Shown: in pieces, positions 43,601 to 52,871 of the stretch
How the letters are laid out: each line of letters begins with the position of its first letter
Position numbering within the stretch: the first letter of the stretch is position 1
Source of the DNA: Geomonas edaphica
GTDB taxonomy: Bacteria > Desulfobacterota > Desulfuromonadia > Geobacterales > Geobacteraceae
Assembly (NCBI RefSeq): GCF_004917075.1
Contig: NZ_SSYB01000004.1
Location: forward strand, 1,080,546-1,144,545
Direction: 5' to 3'
Length of the DNA stretch: 64,000 nt
Position numbers and translations under genes: made by a program
The notes under the pieces: generated by a model
Databases searched by the model: none
Seen by the model: the letters and a program-made list of their open reading frames with translations, nothing else
What the model was told of the DNA's origin: nothing

Positions 43601-43685
43601 CGAGGTTCTCCCTGGACCTCGCGTCGCTTTCGGCGATGAGGCGGTCGACTGCTGCCAGGAGGTTCTGGTCGGCGCTTGGGCGCAT
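40647..43685 (-). CDS. Large NAD-dependent glutamate dehydrogenase (about 115 kDa class)
   Basis: This 1,012-residue enzyme oxidises glutamate to 2-oxoglutarate and ammonia with NAD. The catalytic half (about 450-900) has PFRITFFFGRYGSGYHIGFSD, IARGGWRTIITRNRDEYVTS, LKNKDIYEGGSKMVVVLD, KRVGINHKEYGVTSTGVMQF, FTGGPSGDVAGNALRI (Rossmann) and LFIPGGGRPETIDAENW. The N-terminal 400 residues are regulatory, with an ACT-like LNRPGSLYDTLRTLQER motif near residue 80. The size matches the fungal-type class, not the 50-kDa or 180-kDa types. It starts 2 bases from the aldehyde oxidoreductase stop. Confidence 0.92.
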   Translation of the reverse strand: MRPSADQNLLAAVDRLIAESDARSRENLAWLKAQMDSYFFITMKEESEAVHALAVGLKTLAQNQRLTVADRAKTLILARLNRPGSLYDTLRTLQERDISYAEFTHSKGAVPGLSQGLEVQRFDFDRKEHSEIADASPPEIPAELRTGIEEALKARYPLFDLAQLDALLRLLWLNNEQYVRISPPNRVAQILWVFQEGNRQGGIFLDVEETDDMGLDSETRVLFAVGNPPQNDFLLQTMEVFNRLGFGVQRAYCLTISNGVHPYFLGTFYVRKRPDAPLLSKGSELFDRLQMELYNTQILSTASRTYREFVTSRVMNGEEASLVNAFIAFCHTNLAHHHPDPYGYEDVMLAFHSHPDIALQLAKLFRIRFQPGLSLREEFYRKTLEETVRFVESYNTGHRYIDDLRRAIFRCAITFIRNTLKTNFYVREKHALAFRLDPAYLGELAPEFTADLPPELPFRITFFFGRYGSGYHIGFSDIARGGWRTIITRNRDEYVTSASTLFREVYVLAHTQHLKNKDIYEGGSKMVVVLDAARLEARDLSTQRLYKLQFGFINAFLDIFVTENGQACDPRVVDYYGEDEPIELGPDENMHDVMIEMIARQSLKRGYLLGIGLISSKRVGINHKEYGVTSTGVMQFAETAMQQLGIDIRRDRFSVKFTGGPSGDVAGNALRIMLERSPEACIKLILDGSGAIFDPEGMDHGELSRIVLKHDLDAFDPARLHPGGFILYRNERRTDGLRELFKRAVSTGAGVQEQWVTTDQFHREFGNLLFSVPTDLFIPGGGRPETIDAENWPRFFREDGTPTTRAIVEGANSFITPEARTQMQRRGIVIMRDASANKCGVISSSYEIIANLMLSEEEFLAHKERYVGDVLTILERRARDEAELIFRRHREAGGSFIYTEISDAISHEINGHYARLFSFFQRNPELCDEPVFQNAILAHLPAMLREPQYQGRLERLPAKCRYAILAAEIASSLVYRGDQEADFKEMIKGHLLRNFARPEMLAQTVTAAPYIQ

Positions 43686-43687
43686 GG

Positions 43688-45532
43688 CTACCCCTTTAGG
43701 ACCGGCAAAAGTCCTTCCATTTCAGGCTTGAACACGCTCCAGACCCGCTCGCGCAGCTGGGCCAGGAAGTCGTGGGTGATGAACTTCGGGAGCGTCACCT
43801 TGTGGTTCGGGTCGTCCATTACCTGCGAGGGGAGGGTGTACTCCTCGTGCTCGTGGAAGCCCTGGCGCAGTTCGAGGGCGAGCCCGCGCAGGTACGCCCG
43901 GCGCACGGAGGCGAGAATGTCCGCCGAAGCGATCTCGAGCCCTGCTGCTTCCTTCACGGCGCGCACGATGATGTCGTGGCCGATGCCGACGCCGACGAAC
44001 TTGCACAGGCCGATCATGTCGTAGCCTACCTGTAATAAACCGCCGCTGGTGATCGCCTGCACCCACTCGTCCAGGGAGTGTTTTCCTTCCTTTGCGAGCA
44101 TCATGTGCGTCCCCATGGACATGTGTCCACCGGCGATGGCGAAGATGTAGCCGGGGTTCGTGTCCGGGAGGTAGGCGGGAAGCTCGAGCCCCTTCACGTG
44201 CATGGCGTAGGCGGTCTCGCCGAGCGCCTCGGAGAGGCGCTTCACGCCGCGCCCGAGTTCGGGGTAGAGGCCGCGCCCGGCGCCGTCGATGAGCGCCGCG
44301 ATTTTTTCGTAGTCGCCGAACGTTGCGCCGTTCAGGATCGGCGCCTCCGGGTGGCGCTCGTTGTAGTCGAGCAGGTAGGCGATGGTAGTGCCGAGCGAGA
44401 TGGCGTCCATGCCGAGGAGGTCGCAGCGGTGGATCAGGTCACACACCTCCTTCGGGTTGTGCACGCCGAGGTTCGAGCCGAACAGGATGAGCGGCTCGAA
44501 GTCGAACTTCGCGGCGAGCTTGCCGCGGCTGCCGTCCTCGTTTTTGTGGAAGAGGTTGTTGTGGCAGCGGATGCCGCAGCGGTGGCAGGCCTCGGTGGCT
44601 ACCTCGAATTCCCTCTCCACCTCGTCGCGGAACAGGCGCTCCACGTTGTCGCACCCCTTGGGGCGGAAGTTGTTGAGCGGCACGGCGTGGAAGACCTGCA
44701 GCACCTCGATGTTGGCCCAGGTACCCCCACCGCCCCCTTGGCTGGTCGGCTGGAAGCGTGCGCTACCGCCGCTTTTAAGGATGTCGCGGTTCACGTCGCG
44801 GATCTCGGGGGTGATCTTCTGCAGCTTGTCCGGGCTCTGGGCCACGATGGCGAGGAGGTTCTTGTACCCCATGAGGCTCCCCATGCCGCCGCGCCCGGCG
44901 AAGCGGCTCTTCGGCTCCCCGGATTTCAGCTCGTTATCGGTGCTCATGACAACCGCACCCATGTAGTTCGTCTCCCAGTTCTCGCCCGCCGGGCCGATGG
45001 CGGCGAAATGGGCGTCCGGGTACTCGGCGGCAAGCGCCATGATCTTCGCATGCCCGGTGAGGCCGATGAGATGCCCGGCCGGCTTCAGTTCGACCTCGGG
45101 ACCGTTCGCCCCATCCCTCAGCACCGCGAACACCGGGGCCTCGGAGCGGTTCTCGAAGATCACCTCGTCGAGGCCGGTCCACTTGAACTTGTTGCCGAAG
45201 TTGCCGCTGCCGGTGGACCACATGGCGCCGGGGCGGCCGGTGCCGGACTGCTTCAGGGGGCTGTAGCCGGAGAAATAGCTGCGCATCCCGGTCATCACGC
45301 TGGTGCCGGTCAGAAGGCCGGAGTTCAGGATCAGCGGGTTTTCCGGGGAGTAGGCGTTTGCCACGTCGCGCTCGGCCAAGATCTGGAAGCTCCTGCCGAA
45401 GCCGCCGAGGACGTCCTCCAAGTTCCTGCAGGGGACCGCAGCGAAGTCGGCGCGGCCGGTGGCGAGGTCGATGGTGCAGCGCTGGTAGACTACGCTTTCC
45501 GGGTTGGTGCTCATCATTTTGTTGTCGCTCAT
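43688..45532 (-). CDS. aor: Tungsten/molybdopterin aldehyde:ferredoxin oxidoreductase
   Basis: This 614-residue enzyme oxidises aldehydes to carboxylic acids and reduces ferredoxin with a pterin-bound tungsten or molybdenum and a 4Fe-4S cluster. AOR markers are the N-terminal CTIDLATGRADFAAVPCRN, GRPGAMWSTGSGNFGNKFKWTG, SRFAGRGGMGSLMGYKNLLAI, the cluster cysteines CHRCGIRC near residue 313, GMDAISLGTTIAYLLDYNERHP, and GYDMIGLCKF with the fourth cysteine. The start is at MSDNKMM (45532), without a strong ribosome site. A MoaD-like gene precedes it in the operon. Confidence 0.94.
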   Translation of the reverse strand: MSDNKMMSTNPESVVYQRCTIDLATGRADFAAVPCRNLEDVLGGFGRSFQILAERDVANAYSPENPLILNSGLLTGTSVMTGMRSYFSGYSPLKQSGTGRPGAMWSTGSGNFGNKFKWTGLDEVIFENRSEAPVFAVLRDGANGPEVELKPAGHLIGLTGHAKIMALAAEYPDAHFAAIGPAGENWETNYMGAVVMSTDNELKSGEPKSRFAGRGGMGSLMGYKNLLAIVAQSPDKLQKITPEIRDVNRDILKSGGSARFQPTSQGGGGGTWANIEVLQVFHAVPLNNFRPKGCDNVERLFRDEVEREFEVATEACHRCGIRCHNNLFHKNEDGSRGKLAAKFDFEPLILFGSNLGVHNPKEVCDLIHRCDLLGMDAISLGTTIAYLLDYNERHPEAPILNGATFGDYEKIAALIDGAGRGLYPELGRGVKRLSEALGETAYAMHVKGLELPAYLPDTNPGYIFAIAGGHMSMGTHMMLAKEGKHSLDEWVQAITSGGLLQVGYDMIGLCKFVGVGIGHDIIVRAVKEAAGLEIASADILASVRRAYLRGLALELRQGFHEHEEYTLPSQVMDDPNHKVTLPKFITHDFLAQLRERVWSVFKPEMEGLLPVLKG

Positions 45533-45642
45533 ATCTTTTTGCTCCGCAAAATCGTTATTGGGACTGGCTCCGACAGGTGCCTGCCCCCAGGTATTGGTGG
45601 AACTCTGGCGAGGGCACCTGCAGAGAGCCGGTGCCGACAGGG

Positions 45643-45867
45643 TCACCCCCCGCCCATGCGGGGCAAAAAGGAGAGGACGTCGCCGTCCTGTACTATCTCG
45701 TCCCAGGCCGCATGCAGCCCGTTCACGAGGACGGTCCCCACATCGTTTCTGGGAAGCCCCAACTGCTCCACGATGGAGGCGATCTTCTGCCCCGGGGTGC
45801 ATTCCCACTCCGCCTCTTCGAAAAGCTTCCAGCGCAGGGAAGCGTAGAGTTTGATCCTGATCTGCAT
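45643..45867 (-). CDS. MoaD/ThiS-like sulfur carrier
   Basis: This 74-residue ubiquitin-fold protein (MQIRIKLYASLRWKL to LPRMGGG) ends in Gly-Gly, which MoaD and ThiS need for activation and thiocarboxylation. The start at 45867 follows GAGG. A MoaD-like gene next to an AOR gene is known in other anaerobes and suggests a dedicated sulfur donor for the AOR pterin cofactor. Confidence 0.9.
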   Translation of the reverse strand: MQIRIKLYASLRWKLFEEAEWECTPGQKIASIVEQLGLPRNDVGTVLVNGLHAAWDEIVQDGDVLSFLPRMGGG

Positions 45868-45927
45868 CCTTAAAACCTCGTAGCTAAAAGGTAAAAAGCC
45901 CCCGTCAGGCCGCACGGTTCCCTTGCA

Positions 45928-45950
45928 GGCGCCGGGAGGGACCCGGCGCC
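45928..45950. other. Strong hairpin between livF and the MoaD-like gene
   Basis: GGCGCCGGG pairs with CCCGGCGCC over 9 bp with a 5-base loop. No T-run follows directly on the minus strand, so it may be an mRNA-stability or partial-termination element. Confidence 0.7.
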
Positions 45951-46006
45951 TATAGGAAAAGCGGTTTCAGGGAGTCTGAAAGGAACGTGTTTTCTTGGGT
46001 GGTTGG

Positions 46007-46713
46007 TTAGAAGCCGAGGTAGGCCTCGCGGATGGAGGCGTCGGCCTCGAGGTCGGTGCCGGTCCCCTGGCCCACGATGCGCCCGTTCTCCATGACGTAG
46101 CAGTAGTCCGCGACCTTCAGGGTCTGGTGCACATTCTGCTCGACGAGGAAGATGGTGAGCCCCGCCTTGTGCAGCTCCTGGATCACCTTGAAGACCTCCT
46201 GCACCATGATGGGCGCGAGACCGAGGCTCGGCTCGTCGAACATGATCACCTGCGGGTCCTGCATGAGCGCGCGGCCGATGGCCACCATCTGCTGCTCGCC
46301 GCCGGAGAGGGTCTCGGCGGTCTGGGTGCGACGCTCTTCCAGGCGCGGGAAGATCTCGTAGATCCTCTTCAGGGTTTGCTGGCGCTTGCCGTGGGCCCTT
46401 TTCAGGTAGGCCCCGACCAGTAGGTTCTCCTCCACGGTCATCTTCGGGAAGAGCTGGCGCCCTTCGGGGACCAGGGTGATGCCGAGGTCGACCACCTTGT
46501 GCACCGGCATGCCGGTCACCTGGGTGCCGTCGTAGTGGATGGTGCCGTTCGCGGTCGGGATCAGGCCGCAAAGCGCCTTGAGGGTCGTGGTCTTGCCGGC
46601 GCCGTTCGCACCGATGAGCGCCACGAGCTGCCCCTTGGCCACCGAGAAGGAGATGTTCCAGAGGGCCTGGATGTCGCCGTAGTTGACGGAGATGCCGTTG
46701 ACGTCGAGTAGAT

Positions 46714-46717
<4 letters not shown>
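46007..46717 (-). CDS. livF: Branched-chain amino-acid-type ABC transporter ATPase LivF
   Basis: This 236-residue ATPase has GANGAGKTTTLKALCG (Walker A), LSGGEQQMVAIGRALM (signature) and VIMFDEPSLGLAP (Walker B), plus the LivF-type C-terminus EADASIREAYLGF. Its ATG overlaps the livG stop. It energises uptake with LivG. Confidence 0.96.
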
Positions 46718-47439
<722 letters not shown>

Positions 47440-47441
47440 GA

Positions 47442-48443
47442 TTAGTTCCCCTCTTCCGGTACTGCCACGGCGGAGAGGGCCGCGGGTTCCGATGCCGGTT
47501 CAGGCTTTTCCTGCGGCCTGGCCACCGCCTTGCGTTTGACCAGGGTGCCCCAGAGGCCGTTGGGTATGAAGATGACGCTGATCGCGATCAGCGCGCCCAG
47601 GATGATGAGGTAGAGAAGCTGGAAGTCGGACAGGTACGCCCAGAAGATGGTCTTGAAGGCGAAGATGAGGATCGCCCCGAGCGCCGGTCCGAAGAGCGTG
47701 CCCATGCCGCCGAACACCACCATGACCACCGCCTGGTCGCTCACCAGGTCCCCCAGGGTGGAGGAGGGGTCGATGAAGGTGATCCAATATGCGTAGATGC
47801 CGCCCAGGATGCCGGTCGGGATCGCCGAGAGGATAAAGGACTGCATCTTCAGCATGGTCGGGTTGAGCCCCAGTGCCTTCGCCCCTTCCTCGTCCTCGCG
47901 GATCGCCTTCAGCTTAAGCCCGAAGGGAGCGCGCTCCAGGAGGTACCAAAGGACCAGGAAGATAGCCCCGACGGTGATGAGCATCAGGTAGTAGAAGAAC
48001 AGCGGGTTCAGGAAGGCCTCGAGGCGCATACCGTCCGGGCCGCCGGTGAACTCGACGTTCAGGGCGAGCTGCTGGATGGCGCGGGAGAGCGCCCAGGTGG
48101 CGATGGCGAAGTAGGCACCCTTGAGCCGGAGCGTCGGGATACCCGCGATGAGCGCGGTCAAGGCGGCCGCCACGCCGCCCAGCGGCAGCGCCACCCAGAA
48201 GGGGAGATGCGCCTGCATCATGAGGATGCCGATGGTGTAGGCGCCGATGCCGAAGAAGGCGCCGTGACCGAAGTTCAGGTAACCGGTGTAGCCCGCGATG
48301 ACGTCGAAGGCGATGGCAAGCCCGATCCACATGATCCCCTCGGTGAGCACGCGCAGGACGAAGGTGTCGTGCACGACGAGAGGCAGGATCAATAGGGCTG
48401 CGGTGATGATGGCGAGGATGGCTGCGCCGCGACTGGTTTTCAT
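47442..48443 (-). CDS. livM: ABC transporter permease LivM
   Basis: This 333-residue permease has 8-10 hydrophobic helices and the LivM signature AGYTGYLNFGHGAFFGIGAY near residue 50, with EDEEGAKALGLNPTMLKMQSF (the EAA-like loop) near 185. The C-terminal 40 residues are charged, then Ala/Pro rich. The start is two bases from the livH stop. Confidence 0.95.
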   Translation of the reverse strand: MKTSRGAAILAIITAALLILPLVVHDTFVLRVLTEGIMWIGLAIAFDVIAGYTGYLNFGHGAFFGIGAYTIGILMMQAHLPFWVALPLGGVAAALTALIAGIPTLRLKGAYFAIATWALSRAIQQLALNVEFTGGPDGMRLEAFLNPLFFYYLMLITVGAIFLVLWYLLERAPFGLKLKAIREDEEGAKALGLNPTMLKMQSFILSAIPTGILGGIYAYWITFIDPSSTLGDLVSDQAVVMVVFGGMGTLFGPALGAILIFAFKTIFWAYLSDFQLLYLIILGALIAISVIFIPNGLWGTLVKRKAVARPQEKPEPASEPAALSAVAVPEEGN

Positions 48444-48444
48444 G

Positions 48445-49332
48445 TCAGACCCCCTTGCCGAACAGCCCGCGCGGGGAAATCAGCAGGATGATGTAAAGGA
48501 TGACGAACACGGCGAGCAGGGTGTGGCTCGGGTTGAAGTAGATCATGAAGATCGACTGCACGAGGCCCAAAAGAAGCGCCGCCCAGGGGACGCCGGCCAG
48601 GTACCCCATGCCGGCTAAGACCACCACGAAGAAGGCGAAGATGGTGTACTCGTTGCCCATCTGCGCGCCGATGGAGAGGATGCAGCCCAAAAGCACCCCG
48701 GTCATCGCGGAGATCCCGACGTAGATGCCGTACACGTAGGAACCGGTCCGCTTTGCGTTCACCCCCATGAGACCCGCGGCATCCTTGTGCTGCGCGAGCG
48801 CCCGGACGCCGAGGCCGAAATTGGTCTTTTTGAGGAGGTAATGCAGGATCAGGGTGATCGCAACAGCGTAGGCAAGCCCCATGAGGCGTACCGTCGGGAT
48901 GGTCACGGTGAGGCCGATGGAGTCGAGGTTGAAGGACCCTTCCGAGAACGCGGACGGGATCGAATTCGAGTAGAAGCCGAACGCGGTGAGGGCGAGCCCG
49001 CGGAACATGATGGCAAGGCCGAAGGTGAAGACGAGCCCCATCAGGAAGGGGTTCCCCTTGGTGCCCGAGAGCACCCGGTGGATCACCGGCTGAACCAAGT
49101 AGCCGACCCCGAAGTAGATGACGAAGATGACCGGCAGGAAGATGAAGGGATCGAGACCGGTCCATTTGTTCAGGTAGTAGCCGGTGAAGGCCCCGAACAT
49201 GATCCACTCCCCGACGGCGAAGTCGATGACGTGCATGACCCCGTAGGTGAGCGAGAAAGCGATGGCGATGGTGATGTAGATCCCGCCCAAAAGAATCCCG
49301 TCGGTCAGGGCTTGTGGCAGCAGTTCCATCAT
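48445..49332 (-). CDS. livH: ABC transporter permease LivH
   Basis: This 295-residue permease has GILLGGIYITIAIAFSLTYGVMHVIDFAVGEW at the start (the LivH pattern), eight hydrophobic helices and the loop ALAQHKDAAGLMGVNAKR near residue 185. It is transcribed after livK, separated by two hairpins. Confidence 0.95.
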   Translation of the reverse strand: MMELLPQALTDGILLGGIYITIAIAFSLTYGVMHVIDFAVGEWIMFGAFTGYYLNKWTGLDPFIFLPVIFVIYFGVGYLVQPVIHRVLSGTKGNPFLMGLVFTFGLAIMFRGLALTAFGFYSNSIPSAFSEGSFNLDSIGLTVTIPTVRLMGLAYAVAITLILHYLLKKTNFGLGVRALAQHKDAAGLMGVNAKRTGSYVYGIYVGISAMTGVLLGCILSIGAQMGNEYTIFAFFVVVLAGMGYLAGVPWAALLLGLVQSIFMIYFNPSHTLLAVFVILYIILLISPRGLFGKGV

Positions 49333-49386
49333 AAAGCGAGTCCTCCAGCGTTGCGATTAAAGCAAATGCGGCAGTTACTTCATGGG

Positions 49387-49455
49387 GGCCGCGGGAGGGC
49401 GAATCTCCCGCACTCGCGGCCTCAACAGTCCCTGCCGGTGCGGTGACCGGCAGGG
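49387..49455 (-). promoter_or_regulatory. Two tandem hairpins between livK and livH
   Basis: CCCTGCCGGT/ACCGGCAGGG (49430-49455) and GGCCGCGGGAG/CTCCCG...CGCGGCC (49387-49421) form strong stems just after the livK stop. No T-run follows. Such intergenic stems usually protect the binding-protein message and lower expression of the permease genes. Confidence 0.7.
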
Positions 49456-49478
49456 AAGCTTTGTTCCATCTTCGAGGC

Positions 49479-50720
49479 TTAGCGGGATTTCCATTCCTTC
49501 ATCGGGTACTGGGCGGCCGCTTCCACCGATGCCTTCGGGCCAACCGTCTTGATCTGGCCGTTCTGGATCTGGATGGTGAGCGGGTCGAGGCCGACGTTGG
49601 CGTGGTAGAACTCGCCGGAGGTGGCGAACTTCACGCGGCCGTAGAAGGTCTGCACGTCGATCTGCTCGAGCGCCTGCACGAGCTTCGCGCGCATCGCCTC
49701 GTCCATGCCCGGCTTCGCGCCGACCTTCTGGAGTGCGGTCTGGAAGGCGATGCCTGCCGCGGAACAGCCGCCCTGGGTGTAGTCGCCCGGGTTCTTGAAG
49801 GCCTTCTGGGAGGCTGCGGCGTAGGCGGAAGCGGTCGGCCAGAGCACCTTGCTCTTGGTCTTGGCGGTGCCGGTCCAGCAGGTGGTGCCGAAGATCTGCT
49901 CGCCGTCTTTGCCTACCGCGTCGGTGAACGCCTTGTCGGTGATGCCACAGTGCATGAGGAGCGCTTTCGGGGTGTAGCCGATCTGCTTGAGCGCTTTCAC
50001 GAACTTCACGTGCTCCTCGTCATGGCCGCCGAAGGCGATGACGTCGGGCTTCATGCTGCGCACTGCGGAAAGAAGCGGGGTCATGTCCTGGCCGGAGGGG
50101 ACGATGCTGAACTTGACGATCTTAAGCTTCGCTTTCTCGGCTGCGGTCTTGTAGGCCTCTGCGGTCGCCTTGGAGAAGGCGTCGTTGGAGCCGATGATGG
50201 CGATGGTCTTCGGAGCAGGCTTCAGCTCGGTAAGGGTCTTGATGGAGGTGGCGCCGGTGAAGTTGATCGGGGGGATGGTGCCGAAGGTGTACTTGAACTT
50301 GTTCTTCCAGATGAGCGGGCTCTCTGCGGAGCCGGTGATCATCGGGACCTTGTACTTGTCGACCACCGGTGCCACGGCGAGGGTTACGCCGGAGGAGTAG
50401 GGGCCGAGGATGAAATCGACCTTCTCCTGGGTGATCAGCCTTTCGGCTGCCGCTGCGCCGGCGGCCGGGTTGCTCTGGGCGTCGGCGTAAACCAGTTTCA
50501 CCTGGTACTTCTTGCCCTGGACCTCGATGCCGCCCTTAGCGTTCACTTCCTGGGCCCAGAGGTCGTAGCCGCGCTTGGTGATGTTGCCGCCGGTCACGAG
50601 GTCACCCGAGAGCTCGGTGATGACGCCGATCTTGTAGAAGTTCCTCTGTTCCGCGTGGACCGGGATGGCCACGAAGAGGGCCGCGATGAGCAGCAGTACC
50701 CTGACGAATCCAAACTTCAT
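49479..50720 (-). CDS. livK: Periplasmic amino-acid-binding protein LivK-like
   Basis: This 413-residue protein starts at MKFGFVRVLLLIAALFVAIP (50720) behind AGGAGGTAGCACA and has a signal peptide ending VHAEQ. The mature part is a type 1 periplasmic binding protein: FYKIGVITELSGDLVTGGN, AQEVNAKGGIEVQGKKYQVKLVYADAQ, VDFILGPYSSGVTLAVAPVVDKYKVPMITG and IAIIGSNDAFSKATAEAYK. It is the first gene of the operon and captures the ligand. Family members bind Leu/Ile/Val, other amino acids, amides or aromatic acids, so the ligand is open. Confidence 0.94.
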   Translation of the reverse strand: MKFGFVRVLLLIAALFVAIPVHAEQRNFYKIGVITELSGDLVTGGNITKRGYDLWAQEVNAKGGIEVQGKKYQVKLVYADAQSNPAAGAAAAERLITQEKVDFILGPYSSGVTLAVAPVVDKYKVPMITGSAESPLIWKNKFKYTFGTIPPINFTGATSIKTLTELKPAPKTIAIIGSNDAFSKATAEAYKTAAEKAKLKIVKFSIVPSGQDMTPLLSAVRSMKPDVIAFGGHDEEHVKFVKALKQIGYTPKALLMHCGITDKAFTDAVGKDGEQIFGTTCWTGTAKTKSKVLWPTASAYAAASQKAFKNPGDYTQGGCSAAGIAFQTALQKVGAKPGMDEAMRAKLVQALEQIDVQTFYGRVKFATSGEFYHANVGLDPLTIQIQNGQIKTVGPKASVEAAAQYPMKEWKSR

Positions 50721-50872
50721 TGTGCTACCTCCTGTTTGTGATGTTGCGATTAGAGTTCGGCCAGCGTTGCATTGCATTACATCCGGTGCTCGCGGCGCTC
50801 AGGCAGGCGACGTCGGCTGTCGGCGACCGAAGGAGACCCGGCCCGCACCCTCGGCGCAGGTTGGCCGTATAC

Positions 50873-50889
50873 AGCAGAAAGCATGCCAA
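50873..50889 (-). promoter_or_regulatory. Sigma-54 promoter of the liv-aor-gdh operon
   Basis: On the minus strand TTGGCATGCTTTCTGCT has TGGCAT at -24, CTGCT at -12 and exact GG-N10-GC spacing. The start would be near 50862, about 140 bases before livK. The gene just upstream encodes a sigma-54 activator. The rest of the 50721-51089 gap is GC-rich and has no gene. Confidence 0.72.
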
Positions 50890-51039
50890 GGAGGTGGCGA
50901 CGGGTAAAAAGGGGGCGGCGACGGGGGCATCGGGACGGAAAATCGCGCTCCGGAGGGGCTGCACAGGGTTGTCCGCAGGAAAACGCACCTGGGTGGCGCG
51001 CCGTGTTTCGGCGGAACGGTTCCGTGGAGGGTAGGAAAA

Positions 51040-51055
51040 TATTCAGATCTGAATA
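51040..51055. promoter_or_regulatory. Perfect 16-bp palindrome, candidate activator site
   Basis: TATTCAGATCTGAATA is a perfect palindrome about 160 bases upstream of the sigma-54 promoter, the usual distance of an enhancer. It lies in an otherwise GC-rich stretch beyond the activator stop codon. Confidence 0.55.
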
Positions 51056-51089
51056 ACGAGAGGGTGTCCGTATACGGGCGGGGTGCCCG

Positions 51090-52871
51090 CTATGCGGTCA
51101 GTCCGTAGCGCTTGAGCTTCCGGGCTATGGTCGGCTGGCTCACGCCGAGCGCCTGGGCTATGTCGGCCTGGCTGCCGTGGGCCTCCACCGCCTGCGCGAG
51201 GAGCGCTCTTTCGGTGCTTTCGATCACCTGCGGCAGGGTCATGGTCTCGGGCCACTGCGCCGGCACCGCGTCGCCTGCGGCATCCCCCTTGGCTACATCG
51301 GCGGGGAGGTCCTGCAGGCTGATCACCTCGGTCTCGGTCATGACGACGAGGCGCTCGCAGAGGTTCATGAGCTCCCTCACGTTACCGGGGAAGGGGTAGC
51401 CTAGCAGGGTGTCGCAGGCCGCGCGGGAGAGGCGTTTGCGGGTCTTGTGTTTCTTCGCGTACCACTCGATGTAGTGGAGGATGAGGGGGAGCAGGCATTC
51501 CTTGCGCTCCTTCAGGGAGGGGACGTGAATCGGGATCACCTTCAGGCGGTAGTAGAGGTCGAGGCGGAACTTCCCTTCCTCGACCATCTGCTCGAGATTT
51601 CGGTGTGTTGCGGCGAGGATGCGCACCTTCACCTCGCGGGGCCGGGTGCTGCCCAGGCGCATGATGGTGCCGTCCTCCATGAAGCGCAAAAGCTTCACCT
51701 GCGAGGGGAGGGGGAGCTCGGCGATCTCGTCGAGAAAGAGGATGCCACCGTCGGCGAGCTCGAAGTAGCCCGGTTTGCCGCCGGTCTGCGCGCCTGTGAA
51801 GGCACCCTTGTCGTAGCCGAAAAGCTCCGATTCTATAAGGGATTCCGGGATGGCGCCGCAGTTTATCTTGATGAGAGGCTTGTCGGCGCGCTCCGAGTTC
51901 TTGTGGATCAGGTCGGCGAAGAGCCCCTTTCCCACCCCGGAGGGGCCGAGGATGAGCACGGTCGATTCCACCTTGCTCACCTTGAGCGCCTGGCGCAAAG
52001 CCTTCAGCATGGCGGGGCTTTTTGCGATGATCTGCTGGTTCTCCAGTTGCTGTTCCTGCTGCATCTCGAGCATCTGGTTGCGGAACTGGTCCTTGATCGC
52101 CTCCTGGTCCTCGAGTTCGCGCTGCAGGTCGTCGATTTCCGTTATGTCCCGCTCGCTTACCACGATACGGGTGATGCGGCCTGCGGAGTCGAAGACCGGA
52201 GTCGCGATGGTGATGAGCTTTTTCCCCTCGCGTGACTGCAGAAGGTTCACCCGCGAGCGGGTGCGGAGCACCTCGAGCGTCGCGGAACGGTCGAAAACAC
52301 GCTGGTTTACCAGGTCGCGCATGTTGCGCCCCACCACGTCTTTTGCCTGCACGTTGTTGATGCGCTCGGAGGCGGGGTTGATGCGGACCACGTTCGCGTC
52401 GGCGTCGCAGATCCAGAGCCCGTCCGAGGAGGAGTCGATGATGGTGTCAAGTTCCCGGGTAAGTTCCTGGAAAAACTCCATCTGCTTCGCCATGTCCTCT
52501 AGCTCGGTGCTCTCCACGAAGACGCAGACCGCGCCTACCTGTTCCTGGTCCAGGAGCATCGGGCTCACCCGTACCAGGAAGTTCGACTCGATGCCGTGCA
52601 CCGATATTTCCGCGTTGTTCCGAGAGGTTCCCAAAAGCCGCTGCGCCACCTTGGGCCAGAGTTCCGGGAGTACGTCGTTCAGGTGTACCCCCTGGAAGGC
52701 GCCGAACCCCTCGCGAACGGCCCGGTTAGCGAGGATGATCATCCCCGAGGTGTTGACGGCGAGGATGCCTACCTCGACGGCGTTCACCATGGCTTGGTAG
52801 AAGTGGTCCGAGCGCAGATCACCGTTGCCTAAAAAACCGATCAGTTCCACTGGGTTGAGCGAGCTGTTCAC
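51090..52871 (-). CDS. PAS-domain sigma-54 activator with TyrR-type HTH
   Basis: This 593-residue activator starts at GTG 52871 behind AAGGAGACG. Residues 20-130 and about 145-255 are PAS domains (VEVGILAVNTSGMIILANRAV; IIDSSSDGLWICDADANVVRINPASERI), followed by a coiled coil (EDQEAIKDQFRNQMLEMQQEQ). The AAA+ domain has GPSGVGKGLFADLI (Walker A), GYDKGAFTGAQ (sigma-54 loop) and GGILFLDEIAEL (Walker B). The C-terminal HTH QADIAQALGVSQPTIARKLKRYGL resembles TyrR/PhhR and RocR-like activators of amino-acid catabolism. It lies between livK and gabT and probably controls both. Confidence 0.94.
   Translation of the reverse strand: MNSSLNPVELIGFLGNGDLRSDHFYQAMVNAVEVGILAVNTSGMIILANRAVREGFGAFQGVHLNDVLPELWPKVAQRLLGTSRNNAEISVHGIESNFLVRVSPMLLDQEQVGAVCVFVESTELEDMAKQMEFFQELTRELDTIIDSSSDGLWICDADANVVRINPASERINNVQAKDVVGRNMRDLVNQRVFDRSATLEVLRTRSRVNLLQSREGKKLITIATPVFDSAGRITRIVVSERDITEIDDLQRELEDQEAIKDQFRNQMLEMQQEQQLENQQIIAKSPAMLKALRQALKVSKVESTVLILGPSGVGKGLFADLIHKNSERADKPLIKINCGAIPESLIESELFGYDKGAFTGAQTGGKPGYFELADGGILFLDEIAELPLPSQVKLLRFMEDGTIMRLGSTRPREVKVRILAATHRNLEQMVEEGKFRLDLYYRLKVIPIHVPSLKERKECLLPLILHYIEWYAKKHKTRKRLSRAACDTLLGYPFPGNVRELMNLCERLVVMTETEVISLQDLPADVAKGDAAGDAVPAQWPETMTLPQVIESTERALLAQAVEAHGSQADIAQALGVSQPTIARKLKRYGLTA

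Noticed and set aside
42147-44024. 625-codon plus-strand frame opposite the glutamate dehydrogenase gene
   Set aside because: Shadow of a high-GC gene; the sequence is Glu/Gly/Val/Arg-rich with no family, while the minus strand has clear enzyme motifs.
44078-45847. 589-codon plus-strand frame opposite aor
   Set aside because: Shadow frame with His/Val/Glu-rich low-information sequence.
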